From Closterium sp. NIES-65 (lineage: Eukaryota; Streptophyta; Zygnematophyceae; Desmidiales; Closteriaceae): DNA of 64,000 nucleotides. Positions 52,342-64,000 of the stretch are shown here, piece after piece; positions within the stretch are counted from its first letter, which is position 1, and each line of letters starts with the position of its first letter. Under the pieces are notes generated by a model, which saw nothing but the letters and a program-made list of their open reading frames with translations, made no database searches and was not told where the DNA came from. The stretch is from assembly GCA_948144175.1 (NCBI GenBank), contig CANXME010002090.1, positions 201,501 through 265,500 on the forward strand. The letters are read 5' to 3'. Both the position numbers and the translations under genes were made by a program.

Positions 52342-55300
52342 TCAAGAAGTGAGCAAGTGAGGCAAGACAGGCACAAGACCCAGCTGAGTGCAGAAGCGCT
52401 GATGATCACAAGGCGCAAGTGCCTTGGTGAAGACATCAGCAGTGTTGGCCTCAGAGGCCACGTACGCAAGCCGCAAATGTCCACGCTGCTGTAGCTCACG
52501 AGCAAGAAAGTAGCGGAGAGCAATATGCTTTGTTCTGTGCTCCAGTCGCTGCTCTCGAAACAAGGTCAGCATGACCTTGTTGTCTACGTACAGCACTGGA
52601 GGAGAACGAGGCGGCTCTCCAAGGTCGGTCAGCAGGTAGGTGAGCCAGCGAAGCTCCTGGGCAGCCATAGCCCCGGCGTAGATCTCAGCCTCACAACTGG
52701 AGCCGAGAACAGAAGCCGAGCGGGTAGCCCGCCACGAAACAGAGCCGGAACCAAGACTGAAAGTGTAACCCTGTGACGACCGCTGCGTAGCCTGGTCGTC
52801 AGCCCAAGAGGCGTCCGCGTGCCCAGTGAGGACCACTGGACTCCGCCCTCCAAGCACTAGCCCCATGCCCGACGTACTGCACAAGTAGCGCAACACCCTC
52901 TTCGCTGCAGCCATGTGCTCTAGTCGGTGTCTCCCAGGAGCAACATAGCGTGCGAGAATGCTAAGAGGGTATGCAAGGTCAGGTCGTGTGCAGGTCATCA
53001 GGTACATGAGGCAGCCAACAAGCTCTGGATACGGGCCACTCGACTCTACGGACTCATCCGAAGGCAGAGCTGAGAGCGAGTGGCGAGTAGGCAGAGGAGT
53101 GGCCTGAGGCGAGGAGTACGTGAAGCCGAAGCGCTGAAGGACCTGTTGCACCATGTGTGACTGAGTCAGGGTAATCGTGCGGCGTGCTCTGTCCCGGGTG
53201 ATCTGCAAGCCAAGGTAGCTGCGCAGTTCACCCAGGTCAGTGCACGTGTGTCTCTTCTGCAGCTCGGACTTCACGTAGGCGAGTCCAGCAGTGTCAGCTG
53301 TGGCAAAGACCAAGTCGTCGACGTACACGAAGATGTAGAACGGCGGCAGAGAGGTGTCGGTGCGCAGAAACAGCGACGGGTCGGCAGTATAAGGAGCAAA
53401 CCCAAGTGCCGCCAGTGTAGTCCTCAGTGTGTCGTGCCACTCACGTGGCGCCTGGCGGAGACCGTAGACTGGACGCCGGAGACTCCACTGGGTACCAGGA
53501 GGGAACGACCAAGTGAAGCCAGGTGGGCGGCGCAGCCAGATCTCCTCGTGCAGGCTGCCCTGCAAGAAAGCAGTGCTGAAGTCGAGAGAGTGCAGCTCAT
53601 AGTCACGGTGAGCAGCAACGTGCAGCAGTACCCGAAGAGTGGTCATCTTCGGGGTAGGGGAGAAGGTCTGAAAGTAGTCAACTCCCTGCCGCTGACTGAA
53701 GCCACGAGCCACGTAACGCGCCTTGAAGACAGGCGGAGAACCCGGCGGCCGCTTCACCCTGAAGATCCACATGCCACTGACGATGTTCGCCCCAGGAGGG
53801 GGAACAGCGTCAACGTAGGTGCCTGTGGACTTCCAGGAAGCCATCTCTGCATCCATAGCTGCCTGCCACTAAGAGGAGTAGGGACCCTCTATCACCTCCG
53901 CGTAAGAGCGCAGAGTTGGGATGTCTAGTGCATCCGGGTCTCCCTCAGGGGCGAGCAGTACAGACGCGAGATGAGGTGAAGCGGCGGCCAGACACTGGAA
54001 CTCCTCCTGCCTGTCCTCAAGGACGTCCGTGCCTAGGGCACACTCACCCCCGACGGACGGAGGACAGGCAGACTCAGACTCAGCGACAAGACTAGCAGCG
54101 TAGTCCAGATGACAGCGCGCAGCAAAGTCGACGAGCTCAGTGACAAGGGCAGACGCAGCAGAAGACTCAAAGGAAGGGTCAGTGACAGCAGTAGCAAGGA
54201 GACGCGTGAAATTGGGACTAGCAGCACGAAGAGAGTTCGACTCCGGGTCGGCAAGAGCAGGCAGAGAGGATTCAGGAGGAGAAGGCAAAGGGGCACGCAG
54301 AGGAGCAGTGGACGGACGCAGAGACATCCGGTGCGTGCCAGGGACAGGAGGAGGACGCTGACGCGAACCGCGACCACTAGCGCGAGCAGCACGAACAGGC
54401 GACGCAGGACGAGACGCAGGCTCACGACGCTCAGCAAGACCTCCAGTAGGACCAGTGTACGGAGAAGGAGAAGGCAGTGGGGAGACCGGCGGTAACTGGG
54501 ACTGTGAGTGGACAGGCGGTGGACACTCTAAGGGAGGAGGAAGACCAAGAACCTGCTGAAGGAGCGGAACAAAGTACGGCCGAGGCCGCGCGGCGACTCC
54601 AGACACAGCAGGGACAGTACCAGCACCCCTAGCGGCAGCACCAGCGTCAACAGCACCTCCAGCTCCAGGACCTCCAGCAGCACCAGCAGCAGGACCGCCG
54701 CCAGGAGTGACAGCAGTAGCCTCAGCGCCAACACCCTCAGCAGCTCCGACTCCAGTAGCACTCGCAGGACTAGCACCTCCGAGACCGGCGGCACCAGCAC
54801 CCTCTGCAGACGAAGAAGCACCAGCTCCAGTAGTACGCCTCCAGCGCCGGGCAAACCACTCGCGCAGCTCCTGTGGAGAGAGCGGCTCCGGCCGAGACGA
54901 AGCACCCGGAGAACCACCAGGCCCAGCAGCGCCAGACGCCACACGAGCAGGTCCAGCGGCCGCGGGCTCTGAACCCCCAGGCTCAGTAGCTCCTGACTCA
55001 GCACCCCCAGGCTTAGCAGCTCCAGACGCAGCACCCCCAGGCTCAGCACCCCCAGGCTCAGCACCCCCAGTCGCAGCACCCCCAGACTCAGCACCCTCAG
55101 GCTCAGCACCCACGCGCGCAGCACCCCCAGAGTCAGCACCCCCAGGCTCAGCACCCGCAGCAGTACCAGAGTCACCAGCAACCTCGACTGGCTCGACTGC
55201 ATCTACCTGGGACACACCTGAAGGGGCAGGACCCTGAGGGGGGAGGGGGTCTACCGGGGGGGGACCTGGCACAAGGAAGTGCGGTGGCGGGGGGAGTTAA

Positions 55301-58204
55301 GGAGTGCGGTAGGGGAAGAGGCGGTAGAAGGGGACAGACTCGTCGAACGTGACTTCCTGGGAGGACAGAACACGACGAGAGGTGGGGTGGTAGAACTGCC
55401 ACCCAGGGGCGTCAGGGGGGAAGCCAAGGAAGACACAAGGAGCAGCACGAGGGGACAGCTTGTCCGCAGACAAGTCGCGGACAAACGCCCAAGATCCCCA
55501 GACACGGAACGCAGACGCATCGCCGCCCTTCCCCGTCCACAGCAAGGCTGGGGAGGTCTCCGGCCTCGAGACCCTGGGGTGAAGGTTGATCTGATGCGCC
55601 GCGTACCGAACCGCAAACGGCCACAGAACATGGGGGGCAGCCGCATGCATCATGGACGTACGAGCGACGTCCATGACCATGCCAATGCGGCGCTCAGCAA
55701 TCCCATTTTGCTGTGGAGAGTCCGGAAGCGTGAAGGTCTGGCGGATGCCTCGCGCACGACAGTAGGCTCGCAGAAGGCCAGAGGAGAACTCTCCGCCTCG
55801 GTCAGAGTGCAGACGCAGAACAGGAAAGTCCGAGCCGAAGCTCCTCCTGAGCTGGAGACGAGCTGCGCGGATCCAGTCGATCAACACCGCAGTCACATCA
55901 CCCTTGCTGCGCAAGGGGAAGACTGTGGTGTAACACGAGTAGTCGTCAAACACCAGTAGGAAGTAGCGCTCGTGACCCTGTCCACGGACGCGGGCCGGGC
56001 CCCACACGTCCATGTGAAGCGTCTGCAGCGGGGCCTCTGTCGGGGGAAACTGTGAGGAGTGAGGGGCAGCCCGGAGCCGCCCCTCGACACAGGGGACACA
56101 GGAAGGACCAAGCCCTGAAGGAAGGGGAGGGAGGGATCGGGGAAGACCAGAGACAAGGACACGGGAAGCCATGCCTTGGAGACGAGGCAGGGAGGGGTGA
56201 CCAAGACGGTGGTGCCAGAGGAGAGTCTCGTGAGACAGGAGGCGACACGAGCAGGGGGCAGACTCAGGACCAGACCTGGACGCTGCAGCAAACACCTGAC
56301 CCGACGCAGCTACCTGGCCAGAAGCAGGAACAGGAGGGGACCAAGTGGTCAGGGTGTAGAGGCTCGACCCCGGCCGACGCAAAAACGTGGCCAGGTGTCG
56401 GCCCGTGCGTGCGTCCGAGCAGTGGGTCCCCCGCTGACTTGCAGGAGTAAACTGGTGAACCCCCGCATCCTGCAGGTCAGCACCACTCACCAAGTTCGTC
56501 GAGAACGAAGGGAGGTAAAGACCAGACAAGGTGCCAGAGGGGGCAGCCGGACACGGGAGGACAGTGGAGAAGTGAGAGAGGACAGGACCCCCAGAGGGGT
56601 CTGCCAGGGAGACTGCAACCGGCCGACCAAGCGGCGTGAGTGTGGTGCGGTCTCGAAAGAAGGAGCGAGAAGCCCCCGAGTCAAGTGTGAAGGTGAGGGA
56701 GGCCGAAGTCGACGCGGTACCTGAGAGCGCAGCCTCACCAGTACCTGAGGGCGCAGACGCGCTGGCACCTTGAGCAGCAGCCTCACTAGCACCTAGCGCA
56801 GCAGTACCAATGCCCGGGTCGGGCAGGAGACACCGGTAACAGTCACCCTCATCACTAATAGTCACAGCATACATGGCAGCAAGGATAGCATCAAAGTCAA
56901 GATCATAGATAGCGACACCTGCCCTCGACAGCTCTCCCCAGCGGGGGATTTCACTAGCCTCCAGGAACTGCTGACGCCAAGCGTCCGTCAGGCGGCCAAA
57001 GCAGCGCTGGGTGGGGTGGGCACCCCCACACTGCTCACCCGCGCGGTCGCCGGAGCGAAGGACGTAGGTGCACGGACCAAAACCCCCACCACGCTGACGC
57101 TGCGTGTACCACTCATGGAGCTGCTGAGGAGGGGGGATGTCCCGAGAACGCTGCTGCTGCTGCTGGCGCTGACCACCACCGGAACCGCTCCGCTGCGAAG
57201 CACCACCTCGCCCAGCTCCACCTCCTCCGCCACCGCCGCCTCCACCTCCGCCACCACCGCCGCCTCCGCTCCCACCGCTGCCGCCTCCGCTGCCTCCGCC
57301 TCCGCTGCTGCCACCACCACCTCCACCCCCGCCACCACTCCCACCGCCACCCCCACTCCCTCCGCCGCCTCCACCGCCACCTCCACCACCCCCGCTAGCT
57401 CCACCCGCGCCCTTGCCCCCCTTGCCCTTGCCAGGGCGGCGTCTCCCGCTAGGGGCAGACGCCGCACCGACCGACTCAAGACCAACGAGGTCAGCCGCAG
57501 CAGCAGAGGCGACAGAGGGCAACAGGGGGGAAGGGGAACACCCCTTAAAGATGGGGGTGCGAGGGTCACCACGAGAGGCTCCTACAGCGACTATGCTCTT
57601 CTCCGCTGCTAGGAGGGCCTTCTCGAGGAGGTCAACAGTGAGAGCGGTGGGACAGACTGAGAGGAAGTGGTCCCTGACTACGCGAAGGGAGTCAGGGAGG
57701 CGAGTGACTATTTAATAGAGAGTGATGTACATGGGGGGGGGGGTTCTTGGCGCAGAACTCAGCAGGAAGTGCGGCGCGGTAGCGAGTGTCACTAGTGCGG
57801 AGGTGCGTAATGAGGTCAGCGACTGTGGGAAAGGCAGCAAGGTCAGAAAAGAGGTACGGTAGCATGAGGCGGCTTAGTGCAGCAGTGGCAGGGGAAGAGT
57901 AGCGCGCAACTACAGCGTCGTACAAGGTCTGAGCACTCTTGTACTGACTAAAGTGCGCGCGCTCAGTGGTAGGCAGGTGGCGATGCACAGCAAGACGTGC
58001 AGCAGCATCGCGCGTGGCCCACTGTGAGCGAACAGTGGGGTCAGCATCAGCAGTAGGGGCAGGAGAGGCGCCAGAGGTGAGGTCAAAGAGGGAGAGACCG
58101 TCTGCCCTATCGCACTGTAAGAAGAGCTGCAGGTCATCTACCCAAACCTCAAAGTCAATGGCTCAACCCTCAGCGTCAAAAGCGAGAACACTAGGGGAAG
58201 CCAT
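52342..58204 (-). pseudogene. Broken copia gag-pol of element 5
   Basis: Starts MASPSVLAFDAEG at 58204. Breaks: TGA shortly after the start (where element 4 has Arg), stop and frame change around 57710-57735 at a lengthened C run in gag, TAA near 55294 at YRTP, and TAG at 53869-53871, the same amber as element 4. Between breaks all domains are recognisable: poly-Gly, CGGAHPTQRC, DSGASRSFF, HHRLGHPSLPRLQG, HSDRGGEF, AEPGG linker, YVDDLVFA and SSCEAEIYAG. Confidence 0.9.
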
Positions 58205-58369
58205 GATAGCAGCAGACTAGCGAGAGCAACTGTAGGACAGGGGCTGTGCAGTGACAGAAGCGCTGGTCTCACCGGACAGGGCAAGTCGGGCCGCTCAGTA
58301 GTGCAGTAACACGGCAACACGGCTGCTCGGACGGCTCAGTAGCGACTGCGGCTCCGCGGCACCGACGAC

Positions 58370-59215
58370 TCCGCTGATCAGGCGGCTCGGGCGGCTCGGG
58401 CGGCTCGGGCGGCTCGGGCGGCTCGGGCGGCTCGGGCGGCTCGGGTGGCTCAGGCGGCTCGGGCGGCTCGGGCGGCTCGGGTGGCTCGAGCGGCTTGGGC
58501 GGCTCGGGCGGCTCGGGCGGCTCGGGTGGCTCGGGCGGCTGGGGCGGCTCGGGTGGCGCGGGCGGCTCGGGCTGTTCTGGCAGCTCGGGCGGCGCGGGCG
58601 GTGTAGGGCGGCAGGGCCGCTGGTGAACGGTGGCGGGGCCGCTGAGTAGGGCGGCGGGGCCGCTGGAGTAGGGCGGCGGGGCCGTAGGAGTAGGGCGGCG
58701 GGGCCGCAGGAGTAGGGCGGCGGGGCCGCAGGAGTAGGGCGGCGGGGCCGCAGGAGTAGGGCGGCGGGGCCGCAGGAGTAGGGCGGCGGGGCCGCAGGAG
58801 TAGGGCGGCGGGGCCGCTGCAGAAGGGCGGCGGGGCCGCTGTAGAAGGGCGGCGGGGCCGCTGAGTAGGGCGGCGGGGCCACTGCAGGAGGGCGGTGGGG
58901 CCGCTGAGCAGGGCGGCGGGGCCGCGAGGTAGGGCGACGGGGCCGCGAGGTAGGGCGGCGGGGCCGCGAGGTAGGGCGGCGGGGCCGCGAGGTAGGGCGG
59001 CGGGGCCGCGAGGTAGGGCGGCGGGGCCGCGAGGTAGGGCGACGGGGCCGCGAGGTAGGGCGGCGGGGCCGCGAGGTAGGGCGACGGGGCCGCGAGGTAG
59101 GGCGGCGGGGCCGCGAGGTAGGGCGGCGGGGCCGCGGCGACGGGCGGCGGGGCCGAAGCGACGTGCGGCGGGGCCGCCAGGGGAAAGGGGCCGCTAGGGC
59201 GGCTCGACGAGGTGA
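58370..59215 (-). repeat. GC-rich leader repeats of element 5
   Basis: A 9-bp GGCGGCTCG array (58380-58580), then GGGGCCGCAGGAGTAGGGCG units (58650-58870) and GGGGCCGCGAGGTAGGGCG units (58910-59150). Each array is more regular than in element 4. Confidence 0.9.
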
Positions 59216-59443
59216 GAGCCCGAAGTGCGACTCGGGCGGAGCGCACTTCGGGCAGGAAAAAAAAAAAGGTCGATGTGGTGGGCCCTAGGCACAGTTCCCA
59301 CGGGGGAACCTGCTCGATACCATGAGAAAATGTGAACGAGAATGATTGACTAAGGAATGGAAGTGATACAAATATGCAACCCTAGAAATGTGTACCCCAT
59401 ATGGGCTACCCCACTATAGCCTACACAATATTATAATTTGACA

Positions 59444-60420
59444 GGTGGCTCACACACGGAGATAACGGGGTGGTGTGCAGGCTATTCTCAAGTCGAGATC
59501 TAGATCTGCTTCATCCTCAATTTCTGTTTCTGCCGTTTTGTGAAACCCTTGGGTGAGGCTGTGTGGTTGGGATGGGTTTCGGAGGCACGCAGATCCAAAT
59601 GTTCTTTTTACCGCCGGGAATTTAGACGGGTGGGGTGATGGGGTGTTTGTCGCGCAACCGGGTGAAAGGGATCGCATGGCTTGAAGGCGGGAGGGCCTAT
59701 TGGTTGAAGCAACATTTGGCGATGCCTTTTTTGGCGGGACAACAAACGCGCCTTTTTGAGGGTCGCACGATGTTAGATGACCCAAAGTGGTGTTTTGTGT
59801 AGTTCGGGGCATCCGCACATTGCGGATGCCCGGAACAGTGCTGATGACCCGAACCTGGATACGCCCTAAGCAATTTTCAAAATTTCAAAACATCTGAACC
59901 CACCCTTTGCAAATGTATACGAAAGCTTTAAAGCCCGAGGTCAGCATGGTAATTTTTCAAGTTATGTGGTTTTGAAATAGTGTTAGCGAAACCTCGAAAA
60001 CAAGAATTTTGGCAAAGTCAGTGTAGCGAAAATGGGATTGCCTGCCGAGGGGAAAAGGGGTCTCGCCAAACGTGAAGCGATAATAAACGGTACTGTGCAG
60101 CTTTGACAAATTTGCATAGCAGCGTCAGGCGACTGGAAGGAGTGTCGTACGGTTCAGCCAATCAGGTTTACGTAGTGGAGAATGTCCACGCACGATGCAA
60201 CGACTAGCATAAACGAAGACGGGAAGCTCCAACATTCTCAGAGCGAGTGAGGAGAAAAAACACCACGATCAATCTACTACTTCAATCAATCAAGCTAACT
60301 ACTCCACCTACGCAGGTAGCGCAGCGCAGCATAGATTACGCAGGATATAGGGACTCTACAAGCGCATACACAAAGTTACTGTGGTCGGAGAAGGTGAGTG
60401 AAGCCACTTCACCATGCCTG
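59444..60420. other. Flank of element 5, no confident gene
   Basis: A perfect-stem hairpin with GGCATCCGCA and TGCGGATGCC lies at 59803-59835. A 122-codon minus-strand frame (59818-59450) has no recognisable domain. Around 60300-60394 an open stretch ends in GAGAAG|GTGAGTG, which could be an exon end, but no ATG or family is evident. Confidence 0.35.
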
Positions 60421-60429
60421 CCCACACAC

Positions 60430-60720
60430 CTTCTTGAGTGGCTAGCTCCTCCAATCGTCGCGCTTCCCATTGTCACGTTCCTCCGCCCATCCCGCCACCT
60501 CCCGTCGCGCCACCCATCCTTTCGTTGTGCATCCTCTCGTGCCTCACCTCCCCTCGTCACGCCTCCCCTCGCTGCGCCTCCCCTCATTTCTGGAAGCCTC
60601 CCCTCGTCGTGCCTCCGCTCGCCTCTCCGCGCCGCTCGCCTCATCGCGCCTCCGCTCGCCTCGCCGCGCCTCCGCTCGCCGTTCCCCCCGCCGCGGTTTC
60701 TCCCGCGCCTTGCTCTGTTT
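60430..60720. repeat. Simple C/T/G-rich repeats
   Basis: Degenerate CCTCCCCTCGT and CGCCTCCGCTCGCCTC repeats that open frames in several phases on both strands. No coding call is supported. Confidence 0.6.
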
Positions 60721-60837
60721 TCGCGGGGTTGGGCGCGCCCGTGGTGGTGGGGGAAATGGTTCTGGACGTGCAAGGAAGAGCGTGCGCGGAGAGGGCGCTG
60801 GAACGAGGCACCAACATGCCAGGATAAGTACACATGC

Positions 60838-61085
60838 TCCGCGCCCCTGCACTCTGCGCTCTGCCCCGTGCGCTCTGCGCTCTGCCCCCTGCGCTCTGCG
60901 CCCTACGCTCTGCGCCCTATGATCTGCGCCCTATGATCTGCGCCCTGTGATCTGCGCCCTGTGATCTGCGCCCTGTGATCTGTGCCCTGTGATCTGCGCC
61001 CTATGATCTGCGCCCTGTGATCTGCGCCCTGTGATCTGCGCCCTGTGATCTGCGCCCTGTGATCTGCGCCCTGTGATCTGCCACT
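60838..61085. repeat. 14-bp minisatellite
   Basis: At least ten copies of TGATCTGCGCCCTG at 60919-61080, preceded by related TGCGCTCTGCCCC units. Confidence 0.95.
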
Positions 61086-62047
61086 CCCATCCCTCGAGTC
61101 CACCCCCCCCCTCTCTCACGGCCCTCTAGGCCCATGGCCCACCCTTTCACCCCCACTCTTCCTATCCCCTTTCCCTCTCACATCGTCCTATCTCCCCCTT
61201 TCCCTTTCACCCTGCTTCCCTCTTCCCCCTCTTCCATATCCCCCTTGTTTGACTTTTTTTTCTTTCTTTCTTGTTCCCCCTCCCCATCCTTCGTATTCTC
61301 TCCCTTCATATGCGACCTCCTTCTTTCCCTCATTTAACCCGCTGCTTTTTCTCGTTTCCCCCTCTGCTCTCATAGTTTCCCCACCTGCTTCCCCTCATTC
61401 ACCCCCTCCTTCCCCTCTTTTCCCCCGCTGCTGCCCCTCATTTCCCCCACTGCTTCCCCTCATTTCCCTCGCTGCTTCTCCTCAATTCCCCCTGCTTCCC
61501 CTCATCCCTACTTCCCCTCATTTTCCTCCTTGCTTCTCCTCAGTTCCCCCCTTGCTTCCCCTCATTTCCCTCCCTGCTTCACCTCATTCCCTCCCCTGTT
61601 TGACTTTAGTCTTGTTCCCCATCCCCATCCCTCGTATTCCCTCCCTCTCCCTGGGTAGTGCAGTGACACCACTAAAGATTTTCTGGCACAGCAACTCGCC
61701 GAAGCCCATCATCCCATGCCACGCTCGTGGAGAAACCAGTTCCCCTCATGTTTTTTTCAAGGCCTTGAGAAGGGTACAATCTAAAGTATCAGGATCATGC
61801 CTCTTATCTACCCTTCTGACACTCTTAGTGTCCATGCATCTTGGAAGAATATCTTGCACTGCAGAAACAATAGTACATATTATGATTTTGAGATGGATTT
61901 TCCCAATAGTAATACAGTATCATGCTTGCACACAACAAAAAAGAAACAGGTGGTGCTACGGTGTAAAGCATCGACTAGCTCTAGCTGCGCCTCAGCTTGC
62001 TCTTCTGCTTGACCACTGAAAATTTGGGGAGTGGAGTAGGCAGAAAG
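61086..62047. other. Pyrimidine-rich spacer, no gene seen
   Basis: CTTCCCCTCATTTCCCC-type repeats from about 61380 to 61600, then ordinary sequence up to the LTR at 62048. No recognisable product. Confidence 0.5.
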
Positions 62048-62493
62048 TGTTGGAAACAATTAATTCTAAGCGCCTCTGTCGTGTCGAAGCACTAAGTCGT
62101 AAACGAAGCGAAACACAAGTGAAGCATCGGCGAGTCAACCCTCGGAGGTTGAGCAACTGCTGGAGGTTACGCGAAAGTCAAAGGTCAGCGACCTTTGACC
62201 TGACAAGTACAGCGCGACAGCAAGGACACACAACTGACTCGCTACAGAGCAGTTGCCCGAGTCGTCACTGTATCGAACCGCAACAGCAACAGTAAAGTAG
62301 TTGCAACCCTATCTCTTCGTATTCCTTGTACTCTTATATAATCTTGTATCTCTTTGCTTTAATCAATTCACTTTGCCCTCACATACCAGCGCAAGGTGAT
62401 TCAACTACTCCATTAAACACTTCCGCTAATTACAACAAGTCCTACCCAGAGTTCAGCCCTGCAAAGATCCTAAGGGCTTTTCTCAGCCCAACA
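62048..62493 (+). repeat. 5' LTR of element 7
   Basis: TGTTGG...CCAACA termini with inverted ends; an AT-rich part near 62320-62350 may hold the promoter. Confidence 0.85.
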
Positions 62494-62553
62494 TGGTATG
62501 AGAGCTAACAGGGGGAACTCAACTACTATCAAGTCATCTACAACGTCAGAAGG

Positions 62554-63980
62554 CATGGCAACACAAAAGGAAAGGAGCTCCTCTAACGGCTCCCCGGGTA
62601 CTACTCCTACTCCACCTCCTGCCTCTGGCCTACAGACAGAGGAGGGCACGGCAACAAGACCAAGAGCAACTTCCACCGAGACTCCCGCGAATCAACCTGC
62701 AAGCTTCGATCAGAACATGATGGAGAAATTTTTCTCCTTCATGTCCTTCTATGAGCAACACCAACAGTCGGAACCTGCGCAGTCAAACAACAGCAACAAC
62801 AACAACAACGTGACTCCAATGAGCCTTGATGGTTCATCCTACGCACGTGGAAATCAACAGCAGCAACCTACCTTTGCTCCGTACGAGCCCCAGCGCGGCT
62901 CCGTCAACTTTATGCCACATCCGCAGCCTGCACCTGGACAAGAGAAGACACTGGACGCACTTCAAGTTCAGTCGCAGTTCGCGCATGTCTTAAAACTGCA
63001 GACGTCAAGGCCCTTCGACGGAAAGGACTTCTTCACCTGGTCGTTCGAGTTCGAATTGATGATGGAAGGCGCGCAGATTCTTGGCTTCTTCGACGGATCC
63101 CTGCCATACCCAACACACGGCACACAGTACGACAAACAGCAGTACACGTATCAGTCAATGATGGCGTACACGATTCTACTGAGGAACATCACTCCGAATT
63201 AGCAGCAGAATATACGATCTTACCGGGGATACGACGCTCCGCCGAACTCGCATACAGCCACTTGAAGAGCCTCTATCAAGCAACAGACAGCGTAAATCAG
63301 AGTCGGTTGATGGCGCAACTTACAACAGTCGAGATGAAACCAGGCGAAAAGGGAATGGCGTATATCAGCCGCTGCCGCGAACTACGCGACAAACTCCTTC
63401 GATGCGGAGGGACAGTCTCCGAAGAAGCCTTCGTCACAGTCATCATCACTGGACTTGGTCCTCATTGGCGCTCCACTCGAGCTATTCTCCGAGCTCACGG
63501 GAAGATCTCTGAAGCAGCACTCTGCGCCAAAATTCACGCCGAGCAGCAAGACATGGACCTGCAAGAGGAGCGGCACAAGAAGAAAACGTCAGTTCCCAAA
63601 TTTGCGTTCCACACTCATTGACGCTACAACAACAACAACAGCCGACATCAACCAAAGCCTGTACCTCCGTTCTGCCATCTCTGCAAGACGTCAGGACATC
63701 CGCGCACACACTGCCCGAATCGACAACAGTCAACACCGCCACAGCGACAACTTCGACCTTCAAGCAGCCAAGTCGCTTCAACACAAGCGAACCCCACCGC
63801 TCAAGTTCAAACGACATCAACGGGACAATCTGCACAAGGAGCAAGAAACATCTTCAGTTGTATGGCAAGACTGACCGACTCCTGCATCACCGAGTCACCG
63901 CCACACTACTCACCGGAAGAACAGCTCGACAACAGTACGCCCCGCCGCGAATCATTTCAACCGAACCCAACATATGCAGC
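62554..63980 (+). pseudogene. Broken copia gag of element 7
   Basis: The first ATG considered is MATQKERSSSNG (62554); an in-frame upstream start near the primer site is also open. A Gln/Asn-rich N-terminus leads to TSRPFDGKDFFTWSFEFELM, a UBN2-type gag start. A one-base shift near 63190 changes frame, after which LAAEYTILPG, LKSLYQATDSVNQSRLMAQL, YISRCRELRDKL and GLGPHWRSTRAIL continue. TGA at 63619-63621 interrupts it, and in the same frame beyond lies a classical zinc knuckle CHLCKTSGHPRTHC (about 63677-63718). Confidence 0.82.
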
Positions 63981-64000
63981 CATTGCCCAAAGTGAACCGT

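Larger units (their letters stand above)
62048..64000 (+). mobile_element. 5' part of a second copia lineage (element 7)
   Basis: LTR 62048-62493 (446 bp, starts TGTTGGAAACAATT, ends CAGCCCAACA), followed directly by the primer site TGGTATGAGAGC (initiator-Met type), then gag. The 3' half lies beyond the window. LTR length, sequence and gag differ from elements 1-5, so it is a separate lineage. Confidence 0.85.

Noticed and set aside
59450..59818. 122-codon minus-strand frame next to the element 5 LTR
   Set aside because: No recognisable domain and a non-ATG-independent context cannot be judged; could be chance.
60247..60936. 229-codon plus-strand frame
   Set aside because: Starts with GTG, passes through a GTGAGT donor-like site into simple repeats; no family recognised.

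Overview
The window looks like nuclear DNA from a streptophyte green alga or another plant-lineage eukaryote; a zygnematophyte such as Closterium would fit, but that is inference. The evidence is three spliced plant-type genes (a vacuolar amino-acid transporter of the AVT1 type, a chloroplast-sensor-kinase-like protein and a protein kinase with a C-terminal U-box), a secreted single-FAS1-domain protein, and plant-style LTR retrotransposons primed by initiator-Met tRNA.

Layout. 1-3867 (+): AVT1-like gene cut by the window start, with exons repeated many times inside its introns. 4894-5493 (-): FAS1 protein. 7301-15953 (-): nine-exon CSK-like gene whose introns hold degenerate exon copies and minisatellites. 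15954-19282: intergenic DNA with a long CT microsatellite and a 150-bp Tourist-like MITE. 19283-26243 (+): complete short-LTR Ty1/copia element (element 1). 27405-32158 (-): three-exon U-box kinase with repeated U-box exons. 33829-39480 (-): older copia element (element 2) carrying a MITE in one LTR and a TRIM in its RT. 39509-39883 (-): second TRIM. 40436-59443: a nest in which copia element 3 (+) is split by copia element 4 (-, gag-pol open apart from one amber codon) and then cut by a Ty3-type element, which is in turn cut by copia element 5 (-), whose two LTRs do not match. 62048-end (+): 5' part of another copia lineage (element 7).

The most unusual signal is a family of short palindromes, consensus TTTTGAG-NNNN-CTCAAAA, with conserved arms and a variable, usually self-complementary core (TCGA, AATT, GCGC, ACGT). 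About twenty intact or decayed copies occur. All lie in or next to the three multi-exon host genes and none was seen in the retroelements. They sit repeatedly at the junctions between tandem copies of exon or intron segments. In the transporter gene one palindrome stands exactly where the reading frame breaks off, and the first intron is bounded by two copies of the same CCAACCAG|GT sequence, as expected if an intron was created by duplication. This suggests a palindrome-associated segmental-duplication process acting on genes.

Gene models were built by eye from splice signals. In all three genes the summed exon lengths are multiples of three and the reading frame is kept across every junction, which supports the models. 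Similarity calls are from recognition of family motifs, not database searches.
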